A stretch of 35,533 nt of DNA. Source: an uncultured Rubripirellula sp. (lineage in GTDB: Bacteria; Planctomycetota; Planctomycetia; Pirellulales; Pirellulaceae). Where the stretch lies: assembly GCA_938045805.1 (NCBI GenBank), contig CALIBL010000107.1, positions 1-35,533 of the forward strand, written 5' to 3'. Numbering within the stretch: position 1 is the first letter of the stretch; the number at the start of each line of letters is the position of its first letter. A model generated the notes under the pieces. That model made no database searches, was not told where the DNA came from, and was given only the letters and a program-made list of their open reading frames with translations. A program made the position numbers and the translations under genes. Below, in pieces: positions 8,166-15,322 of the stretch.

Positions 8166-8470
8166 AAACAATTCAGGGCGGAGATCTGTTTTTTCCACGG
8201 TTTTTGGCAGTGATTCGACCACCGGACTTGCCTGAACTGTTTAATAGATCGAGCGTCAGGCCGCACCGTTGCGAAGGCAGTACCGTGATTGGGTGGTTGT
8301 TTGAGAAATTCGCGTGCTCGGGGATTTCCCCCCGGGTTGAAGAAATGACTCAATCTTTCAATAGTGGTGATCTGACTGAGAGTCTCACCGCTGCCATTTC
8401 GCAGCTTGAAGGTGAAAAACGCTTCAAAATCAAATCGTTGTCCACTCCCACAAGAAAGTAAGAGTATCCC
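8166..8470. other. 305-base gap between sulfatase and peroxiredoxin
   Basis: No convincing gene. A 99-codon frame (8162-8461) starts at a GTG overlapping the sulfatase stop. Its last 38 codons, from ATG 8345, would encode a charged, helix-prone peptide (TESLTAAISQLEGEKRFK), but there is no good ribosome site, so I do not call it. The gap probably carries the promoter and leader of the peroxiredoxin gene. Confidence 0.4.
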
Positions 8471-9064
8471 ATGAGTGTTTTGGTGACCCAGAAGGCCCCT
8501 GAGTTTTCAGCCCAAGCGGTAATGCCCGACGGCCAATTCAAAACGGTCTCTTTGAGCGACTACGAAGGTAAGTACGTCCTGCTGTTCTTCTGGCCGCTTG
8601 ACTTCACGTTTGTTTGCCCTACTGAGATCATCGCGTTCAGCGATCGAGCGAAGGAGTTTGCTGATCTTGGTGTTGAAATCCTTGGTGTTTCGATTGACAG
8701 TCACTTCACTCACTTGGCTTGGACTCAGACTCCTCGCAACAAGGGTGGCATCGGCCCAACGGCATATCCACTACTGGCCGACCTCAACAAGCAGATCTCC
8801 CGAGATTACGATGTGCTTCTCGATGGCGGCATTGCTCTTCGTGGTCTTTTCCTCATTGACAAAGAAGGCGTGGTTCGCCATCAGGTTGTCAACGATCTTC
8901 CGCTTGGGCGAAGCGTTGATGAAGCCTTGCGAATGGTGAAGGCGCTTCAGCACTTTGAGCAGAACGGCGAAGTCTGTCCTGCAAACTGGCAAGAGGGTTC
9001 CCGAAGTATCAACCCAGATGTTGAAGGCAGCAAGGAGTTTTTCGGCGCAGAATACGCTGAATAA
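8471..9064 (+). CDS. Typical 2-Cys peroxiredoxin (AhpC/Prx1 class)
   Basis: A 197-residue, full-length cytoplasmic peroxidase that reduces hydrogen peroxide, alkyl hydroperoxides and peroxynitrite with electrons from a thioredoxin or AhpF-like donor. The peroxidatic Cys49 sits in the signature P42-x-x-x-T46-x-x-C49 ([12 protein letters not shown]); the resolving Cys169 lies in GEVCPANW; Arg124 is the expected catalytic Arg. It keeps GGIG (92-95) and a C-terminal FF in [11 protein letters not shown], the two marks associated with overoxidation-sensitive eukaryote-like Prx1 proteins rather than with bacterial AhpC. AGAG upstream gives a weak ribosome site. A strong terminator follows, so it is the last gene of its unit. 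A link to the exported msrB nearby is suggestive. Confidence 0.95.
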   Translation: MSVLVTQKAPEFSAQAVMPDGQFKTVSLSDYEGKYVLLFFWPLDFTFVCPTEIIAFSDRAKEFADLGVEILGVSIDSHFTHLAWTQTPRNKGGIGPTAYPLLADLNKQISRDYDVLLDGGIALRGLFLIDKEGVVRHQVVNDLPLGRSVDEALRMVKALQHFEQNGEVCPANWQEGSRSINPDVEGSKEFFGAEYAE

Positions 9065-9141
9065 TCACCGAGTACGCCGAGGCGATGTGTGCTGAGTCCA
9101 TGACAGTGCGCTGCGGCCATGACGGCGTGATTCGATCACGA

Positions 9142-9190
9142 GGTGTCTTAACTGCTAACAACGGTTTGCAGTCGAGGCACCTTTTTTTTA
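9142..9190 (+). terminator. Rho-independent terminator of the peroxiredoxin gene
   Basis: A 14-bp stem with one mismatch and two G-U pairs (9142-9155 with 9168-9181) and a 12-base loop is followed directly by TTTTTTTAT. It starts 77 bases after the stop codon. Confidence 0.85.
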
Positions 9191-9203
9191 TCAGTTTCAC
9201 CGA

Positions 9204-9307
9204 TGTATCTTTATGGTTTCGATTGTGTAAAGATACCGTCGAAAGATGACTTTCGAATCACCAAGTATCACCAGATGCGAGTAGCGTGGTATCGCTGGAG
9301 CGGTACC
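9204..9307 (+). repeat. Three inverted repeats in the leader of the 9334 gene
   Basis: Repeat A is a perfect 9-bp pair (GTATCTTTA 9204-9212 with TAAAGATAC 9227-9235). Repeat B is TCGAAAG 9238-9244 with CTTTCGA 9249-9255, four-base loop. Repeat C is GGTATCG 9287-9293 with CGGTACC 9301-9307 (one G-U). An outer CGA/TCG extension of A (9200-9202, 9238-9240) would use bases of B, so A and B could compete. The region lies between a terminator and the ribosome site at 9323, as expected for a regulatory leader or operator cluster. Confidence 0.5.
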
Positions 9308-9322
9308 TGCGAGAATGAGATC

Positions 9323-9327
9323 AGGAG
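9323..9327 (+). promoter_or_regulatory. Shine-Dalgarno site supporting a GTG start
   Basis: AGGAG is six bases before GTG 9334. The ATG at 9348 is out of frame, so the GTG is the start. Confidence 0.7.
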
Positions 9328-9333
9328 AGCACC

Positions 9334-10047
9334 GTGTGGAAATTAAATGATTTGGGTGTCGTGTCTTGGGTCACCGACAAGGCATCTTGCGCACTGAATC
9401 TGAGTGGCGGTGGTAGTTGCTTGGCTTTGCATCCTTTTCCTGGCGGGGAACAAGCTGCAGTTTTGACCGAAGGTTTTGCTCCCATTTCTCTCGCTTCGGT
9501 GGACGATCACGCATTGCCAGTCGCTAGCGAGCAGTATGTTCGACAAAACCGATTGACGATTAATTACCCGCAGGATCAAGCGGCTTACGCGATTCGACTT
9601 TCCCTTGAATTGATGCGGTCAAGTGAAACGCAACTTGTATTCGAGGTAACGGTTTCAATTCAGACTGATCTTCTCGATTCGCATCCAATGCTTGATGTCG
9701 TGATTCCCGGCATCAATGCCACCTCGTACTCCGTAGATGATACCGCGGAGAATTGGCGGCAAACCTTGCAGGGTGCATTGGCGGGTTCCGATTCGATGCA
9801 TTGCATTGAATCAGAACAGATGCGGGTTGGAGTCTTGCTTGACCGGCATGACGCCCCAACGACAAAGACCCTAACCGATGCCGATGGAATTCGCTTACGC
9901 CTGTTCGGGGATTTTCTGGAAAAGGGTGTGATCAGAACCGCACGACCCTGGATCGTTGTGGATCGATCTAGCGAAACGCTGTCGATTGATTCGCTGACGG
10001 CATTCTATCGTGCACTTGAGGAACGTCCCTTGCCACTTGCGACCTGA
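9334..10047 (+). CDS. Unrecognised cytoplasmic protein
   Basis: A 237-residue protein starting at GTG with an ideal ribosome site. It has no signal peptide and no membrane span. The sequence alternates hydrophobic and polar residues with many predicted strands (TQLVFEVTVSIQT, MLDVVIPGI), and ends with a short helix-like stretch (SLTAFYRALEERPL). I see no catalytic motif and do not recognise the family; a beta-sandwich carbohydrate-handling fold is possible but unsupported. It stands alone, with a terminator before it and a bidirectional terminator after it. The leader contains three inverted repeats, so expression may be controlled at the RNA or operator level. Codon use and composition look like the neighbouring genes, so coding is likely. 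Confidence 0.75.
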   Translation: MWKLNDLGVVSWVTDKASCALNLSGGGSCLALHPFPGGEQAAVLTEGFAPISLASVDDHALPVASEQYVRQNRLTINYPQDQAAYAIRLSLELMRSSETQLVFEVTVSIQTDLLDSHPMLDVVIPGINATSYSVDDTAENWRQTLQGALAGSDSMHCIESEQMRVGVLLDRHDAPTTKTLTDADGIRLRLFGDFLEKGVIRTARPWIVVDRSSETLSIDSLTAFYRALEERPLPLAT

Positions 10048-10140
10048 GGAATTGGCAGTGTGAGTCGAGCACTTGTCGGCACCATTGACTCGGTGATCAA
10101 AACCGACCGTCTCATCTGCCAGATAATCAGCCGGCCCTAA

Positions 10141-10184
10141 CAAAAAAAGAGACCCCAAATGGATTGGGGTCTCGAGATTTTGTT
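10141..10184. terminator. Bidirectional Rho-independent terminator
   Basis: A perfect 10-bp stem (GAGACCCCAA 10149-10158, TTGGGGTCTC 10164-10173) with a five-base loop. The minus strand continues into a seven-T run, ending the oxidoreductase gene; the plus strand continues into GAGATTTTGTTT, ending the 9334 gene. Confidence 0.9.
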
Positions 10185-10209
10185 TCGTCATGAGGTAAAG
10201 CGATGGCGA

Positions 10210-11724
10210 TTAAACTTTGTCGCCAGCGGGGACGACAAATCCTTCTCGATAGTCCCGCGTCAGCAATTCGTTGGCACCATCGTGGTTGGTGAATCGCTCA
10301 GTTTCGTTGTCAAACTGAAGCATTGGCCCCAAGGACATCGGTGTCTTGGCAAGATCAACGTTATTTGCTTTGAGGTGTTCGACGGTTCGTTGAAGCGTGA
10401 CCACGTTGTCATCAAGGCTTTTGACTTTTGAAATCACTGCCTCAATCTCATCAGTGGAAACACGGTTCTGCTCTCCCAGGTAGTAGGAGATGTTACCCAG
10501 ATGACTCACGCCGGCGGAGAGGTGTCCGGTCATTGCATCTGCGTTGAGCGAACCGTAGTCACGCGTGATACAGGCATCAATAAAATTTGCAAAGTGAGCA
10601 TCGCCAACGTTGTTGGTGGTGAATTCTTTGACGAGATTGAAGTCCTTGTCAAAAGCTCTGCATTGGTCATAGCGAGTTTGTGCTAGGTAACCGTTGCTGC
10701 CGTAGAAGATGACGCCAATCTTGTTGCCGCCGCCGCTACCAAACATTGCTTCAACTTCTTTACCGCTTGACGTTGAGATGTCGAGTCCACGAGTTTCGAA
10801 GACAATGCACTTGTCGCCGTAATCATAAATGGAGACTTCGGTGTTGGCGGTATCCCCCGCATCGACATAGGAATCATCCTGGCGTTCCGCTTGGTACCCC
10901 AATCGTCCGCCGTAGCTGATAATCGAATTGGGGTGACGATTGACTCCGAGACCCCAGCGAGCAATGTCGGTTTGGTGCGGGCCTTGGTTGCCCAGGTCAC
11001 CATTGCCGTAATGCCGTTGCCAGTGCCAATCGTAGTGGAAGCGTTGGCGAGTTAGCTTAGGATCGGTGATGCTTGCCGGGCCACTCCATAGATCAAAATC
11101 CACGTTGCCGGGAAGGTCGTAGTTGCCAAGTGCACCTATGGATTTTCTGCGTTTGTAGCAAAGTCCACGTGCAAAGTTGCATTCACCGATGCCGCCATCA
11201 GCGATGTATTTCATTCCATCTTGCACGGCACGACTACTTCGGCACTGGGTTCCAGTTTGGAACATCCGTCCGTATCGAGAAGCAGCTTCCACCAACGCTC
11301 TTCCCTCATGAATGTTGTGGCTGATTGGTTTTTCAACGTAAACGTCTTTGCCTGCCTGCATGGCCCAAACACCCATCAGCGCGTGCCAGTGATTGGGTGT
11401 TGCTACAGTCAGGATGTCGACGCCATCGGCGTCCATGGCTTTGCGTACATCAGTGAATAGTTCGGGGCGTTTGCCTTGCAATTTTGCGATTTGATCTGCT
11501 CTTCTTGCTCCAACTTCCTCGTCAATGTCAACGATTGCACGAATGACGGTGCGAGGATCTTTGTCGAACCCTCGGATATGCTCGCCACCGCGGCCATTCA
11601 GGCCTGCGATGCAAACGCCAAGTTGTTCGTTAGGACTTTGTGCTCTTGAAAGTTGTGGTGCGGATGCCGCAAAAAACGAAGTAGCGGCAATCGAGGAAAA
11701 TTGTCGTCGATTCAGTTTGCTCAT
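10210..11724 (-). CDS. Tat-exported Gfo/Idh/MocA oxidoreductase
   Basis: A 504-residue protein with a twin-arginine leader (NRRQFSS at residues 5-11, then a hydrophobic Ala-rich stretch and a likely cleavage near SRAQS). The Rossmann nucleotide-binding loop is GLNGRG (41-46), followed by the acidic residue of VDID for NAD(P) ribose. EKP (131-133) is the family's catalytic Lys motif, preceded by ATPNHWH. The C-terminal half is the family's substrate/oligomer domain. Such enzymes oxidise or reduce sugars and cyclitols; the Tat leader implies the cofactor is loaded before export, as in glucose-fructose oxidoreductase. No Shine-Dalgarno is seen. A sigma70-like promoter at 11790-11819 may serve it separately from the ThuA gene 98 bases upstream. 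Substrate unknown. Confidence 0.92.
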   Translation of the reverse strand: MSKLNRRQFSSIAATSFFAASAPQLSRAQSPNEQLGVCIAGLNGRGGEHIRGFDKDPRTVIRAIVDIDEEVGARRADQIAKLQGKRPELFTDVRKAMDADGVDILTVATPNHWHALMGVWAMQAGKDVYVEKPISHNIHEGRALVEAASRYGRMFQTGTQCRSSRAVQDGMKYIADGGIGECNFARGLCYKRRKSIGALGNYDLPGNVDFDLWSGPASITDPKLTRQRFHYDWHWQRHYGNGDLGNQGPHQTDIARWGLGVNRHPNSIISYGGRLGYQAERQDDSYVDAGDTANTEVSIYDYGDKCIVFETRGLDISTSSGKEVEAMFGSGGGNKIGVIFYGSNGYLAQTRYDQCRAFDKDFNLVKEFTTNNVGDAHFANFIDACITRDYGSLNADAMTGHLSAGVSHLGNISYYLGEQNRVSTDEIEAVISKVKSLDDNVVTLQRTVEHLKANNVDLAKTPMSLGPMLQFDNETERFTNHDGANELLTRDYREGFVVPAGDKV

Positions 11725-11784
11725 GTTGAAATCTAAGTGGGAGGATGATGATGGAGGTTGGTAATTAGCTGGCCAGTTACCAGC

Positions 11785-11797
11785 GGCATATTATGCC
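11785..11797. repeat. 13-base palindrome overlapping a -10 box
   Basis: GGCATA-T-TATGCC is a perfect palindrome with a single central base. It covers the proposed -10 element of the promoter at 11790-11819, which is the usual place for a repressor site. Confidence 0.4.
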
Positions 11798-11819
11798 TGA
11801 CTTGATTTTGCTCTGCCAA
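11790..11819 (-). promoter_or_regulatory. Sigma70-like promoter for the Tat-exported oxidoreductase
   Basis: On the minus strand, TTGGCA (11814-11819) and CATAAT (11790-11795) each match five of six consensus bases, with an 18-base spacer. Transcription would start about 60 bases before the ATG. Confidence 0.5.
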
Positions 11820-11822
11820 CTA

Positions 11823-12749
11823 TCACTTGGCGGGTGCTAGTGCTGCTTGAAGTTCACCAGCTTTAGCGGTGGGGGTGGCGTCTGCCTCGAGATCTCCTAG
11901 TGCATACTGAATCCCGTCAAGCATGTGTTGCAAGATAACGGGATTTCGAAACGTCTCTTGGCGATGCCCAAAATTGGTGTAGAAGACGCGACCTTGGTCC
12001 GCGGTGCGAAGCCACGATACGGGGACCTCCCTCGGTCCATCCTTGATCCGCTCTGAAACGGCTTTCTGATTCATGTCCAAGCTAACAAGAATCCTAAGTG
12101 TGTCGGTTCCAACGTAGCTCTCGGGATTGTACTGATAGATTTCGTCGGTATGCCAAAACCCTTTCCCTTCGAAGGCTTGGTTCAGGCGATGGCCGGGGTC
12201 ATCCAGTTTGAAAGCCCAAGTGCCGCCAGCACCCCACGGGTGCCCATTGAACTGACCACCAACCAGAGCTCTCGCCTCGGGGTGTCGCCCGAAGTTGTCG
12301 CTTGCGGCGTGAAATCCAATCAAGCCGTTACCGTTGGCAATGAAATCTAAAAAGGCATTCAATTGCGAGGCCTCGGGAAACTGCATGTGAGTTGTATTGT
12401 TGAGGATGATCCCGTCGTACTTGGCGAGGTTTTCAGGTGTGAACACCTCGTACGAGTCAGCCAGATCGACCTTGAATGCACCGGTCTTCTCGGCCATCGC
12501 CTGCATGGCAAAGTTTCCGTGAGGGATGGAATTGTGAATGAAACCTTCGCACCGCCAGAACAGAAGGATGCGCCGTTCTTCTTTAGGCTTTGCTGCAGCT
12601 TTTTCAGGGATCGCTGCCGTGATCTCTGCTTTGATTTCTTCCGGCACAGGCGGGAAAGATTGTGCTTTTTTCTTTTCCCATTCTGATTGTGCCTGCAGCG
12701 GAGCGGTGAGGGTTGCAAGCACAATTAAAGCAACAATATTCAGCTTCAT
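11823..12749 (-). CDS. ThuA-like secreted protein
   Basis: A 308-residue protein with a signal peptide (MKLNIVALIVLATLTAPLQAQ), a Lys/Ala-rich spacer to about residue 55, then a ThuA (trehalose-utilisation) domain of the glutamine-amidotransferase fold. It starts RRILLFWRCEGFIHNSIP and continues with YDGIILNNTT, GNGLIGFHAASD and GGQFNGHPW. The conserved Asn/Cys/His positions of ThuA are largely kept, and the C-terminal part has PVSWLRTADQGRVFYTNFGH, typical of the family. ThuA proteins act in disaccharide (3-keto sugar) breakdown, usually next to Gfo/Idh/MocA genes, as here. The signal peptide indicates a periplasmic version. Spacing of 98 bases to the next gene allows readthrough. Catalytic reaction not established. 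Confidence 0.9.
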   Translation of the reverse strand: MKLNIVALIVLATLTAPLQAQSEWEKKKAQSFPPVPEEIKAEITAAIPEKAAAKPKEERRILLFWRCEGFIHNSIPHGNFAMQAMAEKTGAFKVDLADSYEVFTPENLAKYDGIILNNTTHMQFPEASQLNAFLDFIANGNGLIGFHAASDNFGRHPEARALVGGQFNGHPWGAGGTWAFKLDDPGHRLNQAFEGKGFWHTDEIYQYNPESYVGTDTLRILVSLDMNQKAVSERIKDGPREVPVSWLRTADQGRVFYTNFGHRQETFRNPVILQHMLDGIQYALGDLEADATPTAKAGELQAALAPAK

Positions 12750-12957
12750 CAGTTGGAGACTCCGGATGGATTTATTGGGGGGTCAGGGCACTCTAGGTCC
12801 GAAAGTTCCGAGTGCAGTCGCTTCGCATTAACACCAGTTATCCGGCACAATGCTCGCGTTATCATAACGATTCCGGCAGACCAACGCTTGCTTCTTTTTC
12901 ACAAGTCTTTGGAGTGGTTTTGTGTTGGCCTGAATGCCGTGGATGTCTTGTGTGTCG
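12750..12957 (-). other. Upstream region of the ThuA-like gene, with a 13-base palindrome
   Basis: No gene is supported here, only short out-of-frame ORFs. CGTTAT-C-ATAACG (12857-12869) is a perfect palindrome about 110 bases before the start and could be an operator. GGAG, 10 bases before the ATG, is the only ribosome-site candidate. No clear -35/-10 pair was found. Confidence 0.4.
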
Positions 12958-12990
12958 AAAAAAAAGACCGCGTTCATCAACGCGGTCTTT
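12958..12990 (-). terminator. Rho-independent terminator of the second Gfo/Idh/MocA gene
   Basis: A perfect 12-bp stem (12963-12974 with 12979-12990), four-base loop, and a run of A residues at 12958-12965 that reads as a T-run on the minus strand. It lies 35 bases after the stop of the gene at 13026 and separates it from the ThuA gene. Confidence 0.92.
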
Positions 12991-13025
12991 GGCGATTCGG
13001 CGACATCCCAGTGGAGGCCATTCGA

Positions 13026-14222
13026 TTAAGATCGGGCGGCCGGATGCTTCAGCGGCAGCCATGCAGCGCCGTCTTGGCTACTGCTGACACATTGCTGGAT
13101 GAAGTACATCCCTTCGACTCCATCGTAAATATTCGGATAAACCGTATCGCGACGATCGAAGCTTTCTCCAGAGGCTCGCTTGGCCATGTCATCAAACGCG
13201 GATGAGTAGACATTTGCGAATGCTTCGAAGAATGCTTCAGGGTGTCCAGATGGAAGACGACAGGCGCCTGCGCCGAGTCCATTCATGAATGGAGCATTGG
13301 GGTCGCGCGTGTAGATCTGATGAGCCTTGCCATTTTGGCGGTAGATCAATTCGTTGGGATTTTCTTGACGCCAACGCAAAGATCCTTTGGTCCCATCAAT
13401 CTCAATCTCAAGATCGTTCTCTCTGCCGTGACTAATCTGTGACGCGGTAACCGTTCCAAGTGCTCCATTGTCATAGCGAATGACAGCAGTACCGTAATCG
13501 TCAAGTCTGCGACCTTCGACAAAGGTTTTGAGGCTGCAGCTGACTTCTCCCGGTAGCACGCCAGTCATGTAGCGGCCGAGATTGTACGCGTGCGTCGCAA
13601 TGTCCCCAAAAGCTCCTGCCGCACCACTTTTGGAGGGGTCCGTTCGCCATGACGCTTGTTTCTGCTCTTCGTTCTCTAACGGTGTTCGCAGCCAACCTTG
13701 GATGTACTGCGACCGGATCGCGTTGATTTCTCCCAGCTCACCCCCGAGGATCATTTCGCGTGCTTGGCGAACCAGCGGATAGCCGGAGTAGTTATGGGTC
13801 ACGGCAAAGACAACATCACTGCCTTCAACGGTCTCTAGCAGGGACTCAGCCTGAGCGAGATCAAAGGTCATTGGTTTGTCGCAAACCACGTTGAATCCTG
13901 CATCGACGGCTGCCTTTGCAACGTCATAGTGCATGTGATTCGGTGTTGCAACCGAAACAAAGTCGATACGTTGATCCTCCGGGAGACTCGTTTCCGTCTC
14001 CAGCATTTCTGTGAAGCTTCCGTAAGCACGTGATTCGGCGATATCGTAATCGGGTGCAGATGCTTTCGCTCGTTCTGGGTTGCTCGAAAGCGCCCCAGCG
14101 GTGAGCACAGCACGATTATCGAGGCATGCAGCGATTGAGTGGACGCGTCCAATGAAGGAACCCGCGCCCCCGCCAACGAGAGCCATTCGGAGTTTTCGAT
14201 CCAGTGGTGCGTTAATGCCCAT
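13026..14222 (-). CDS. Gfo/Idh/MocA oxidoreductase, cytoplasmic
   Basis: A 398-residue protein without an export signal. The Rossmann loop is GGGAGSFIG (17-25), ATPNHMH is near residue 91, and the family's EKP position reads CDKP (113-116), a conservative variant with the catalytic Lys kept. GDIATHAYNL has the conserved Asp and His of the family's substrate domain. The reaction is NAD(P)-dependent oxidation or reduction of a sugar or cyclitol. It is transcribed from the region facing the gene at 14588 and ends at its own strong terminator, so it is a separate unit from the ThuA pair despite the shared theme. The ATG at 14222 is the only good start and has a weak ribosome site. Substrate unknown. 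Confidence 0.92.
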   Translation of the reverse strand: MGINAPLDRKLRMALVGGGAGSFIGRVHSIAACLDNRAVLTAGALSSNPERAKASAPDYDIAESRAYGSFTEMLETETSLPEDQRIDFVSVATPNHMHYDVAKAAVDAGFNVVCDKPMTFDLAQAESLLETVEGSDVVFAVTHNYSGYPLVRQAREMILGGELGEINAIRSQYIQGWLRTPLENEEQKQASWRTDPSKSGAAGAFGDIATHAYNLGRYMTGVLPGEVSCSLKTFVEGRRLDDYGTAVIRYDNGALGTVTASQISHGRENDLEIEIDGTKGSLRWRQENPNELIYRQNGKAHQIYTRDPNAPFMNGLGAGACRLPSGHPEAFFEAFANVYSSAFDDMAKRASGESFDRRDTVYPNIYDGVEGMYFIQQCVSSSQDGAAWLPLKHPAARS

Positions 14223-14587
14223 AATTAATAGCTATACCTGAAACGGGAAATCGGAAAAAAGATGCCCGCCCATGACGCGGGTGAGTGAAATCCTAAAGGT
14301 GAAACTCGCCGCTTACAATCATCCTTGGCGATGATTTGACCGCTTCCCGGCTGAATTCACCCTCGGGGGCCTTCTTTTGCCGGGAGCCATTTTGCGGTTC
14401 TGGCGAGGTGAATCCCCGATCAAAGCGGTTCAGAACCAGCTCGGTGAGAACTCGCATCGCTTTTCATTCTGTGATCGCGTTAGAATGAAGGGGCACGCGA
14501 GTCGGTCATTCGGTGAGCGTGGCATATTTTTGTACCATCCGTAAGAAAACACGACGCTTTTTTGCCCTCGCGAGGAGTCGCCAAGTG
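14223..14587. other. Divergent intergenic region with small palindromes
   Basis: This 365-base gap separates divergent genes and should hold both promoters. It contains AATCATC/GATGATT (14317-14323 with 14330-14336) and GGTTC-A-GAACC (14427-14437). TAGAAT (14481-14486) is a possible -10 for the plus-strand gene, without a good -35. No T-run follows either palindrome, so they are not terminators. Confidence 0.4.
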
Positions 14588-15220
14588 ATGCCCAACACAT
14601 CTGAATTCCCCTCCGTTGAGATTGTTGAAGATCGAGCCACTTGTTGTGGTCTTTCACGTCTTGCCGGACTCGCTCGGATCGGCGGGATGGGACTAGCGAT
14701 CGTAGTGATAGTGGGTGTGGCTGGAATCTCGTACTGGCTCGGAAGTCATCGAGCGACCAGGCAAGCCTCGCAGATGCTCCATGATTTACCTCTGATCAAT
14801 GCTACCGGAGCTGTCACGAGCGAAAAGTTTTCGATGGCGACTGGTAATGTCAGCGATGAGGCAGAGGGCCTTTTCGTGCTCGATCACAACTCTGGTTTGT
14901 TGCAGTGCTCGGTGATCTACCCTCGCAGTGGTCAGTTTCTGGGACGTTTTTCCACCAATGTTGCAGAAACTCTCGGTACCGGTGCCAAGGGCGGAAAGTA
15001 CATCATGGTCACCGGGAGAGCGAACTTTCCTCGGGCGAGTAACCGTCCAGCGGCCGGTACCGTGGTTTACGTGATGGATTCGACGACCGGCAACTACGCC
15101 TGCTATGGAATCCCCTTCGACCAAACTGCCATTCCACGTAACCAACCCCAGCAGGGTCTGATGGTTTTGATCGGAGCGGGTTCTGCCAATCCGCTGGTTG
15201 ATCGCGACGATTTGCGCTAG
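14588..15220 (+). CDS. Single-span membrane protein, unrecognised
   Basis: A 210-residue protein. The frame is open from GTG 14513, but ATG 14588 follows GAGGAG (14572-14577, ten bases away) and begins a plausible protein, so I choose it. A polar N-terminus with a Cys-Cys pair is followed by one hydrophobic span (about residues 33-52, GGMGLAIVVIVGVAGISYWLG). The remainder is an extracytoplasmic region rich in beta-type segments (FVLDHNSGLLQCSVIYP, GTVVYVMDSTTGNYACYGIPF). These segments recall small outer-domain proteins conserved in planctomycetes, but I do not recognise a family. It lies 102 bases before the helicase gene and may be cotranscribed. No enzymatic motif. Confidence 0.75.
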   Translation: MPNTSEFPSVEIVEDRATCCGLSRLAGLARIGGMGLAIVVIVGVAGISYWLGSHRATRQASQMLHDLPLINATGAVTSEKFSMATGNVSDEAEGLFVLDHNSGLLQCSVIYPRSGQFLGRFSTNVAETLGTGAKGGKYIMVTGRANFPRASNRPAAGTVVYVMDSTTGNYACYGIPFDQTAIPRNQPQQGLMVLIGAGSANPLVDRDDLR

Positions 15221-15322
15221 AGCTTGGCGATTGCAAAGCTGCATCCACCACGGGTCTGGTCACCTATTCTCCGGTTGCTACGATAGATGGTTTAGTCATC
15301 GTACTCGCTGAGACAAACGGAT

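Noticed and set aside
8162..8461. A 99-codon frame after the sulfatase
   Set aside because: It begins at a GTG overlapping the sulfatase stop with no ribosome site, and its product has no recognisable domain. It may be chance; only the last 38 codons look at all protein-like.
12753..13205. 150-codon plus-strand frame between the ThuA and Gfo genes
   Set aside because: It runs across the strong minus-strand terminator at 12958-12990 and into the end of the Gfo gene, and has no ribosome site.
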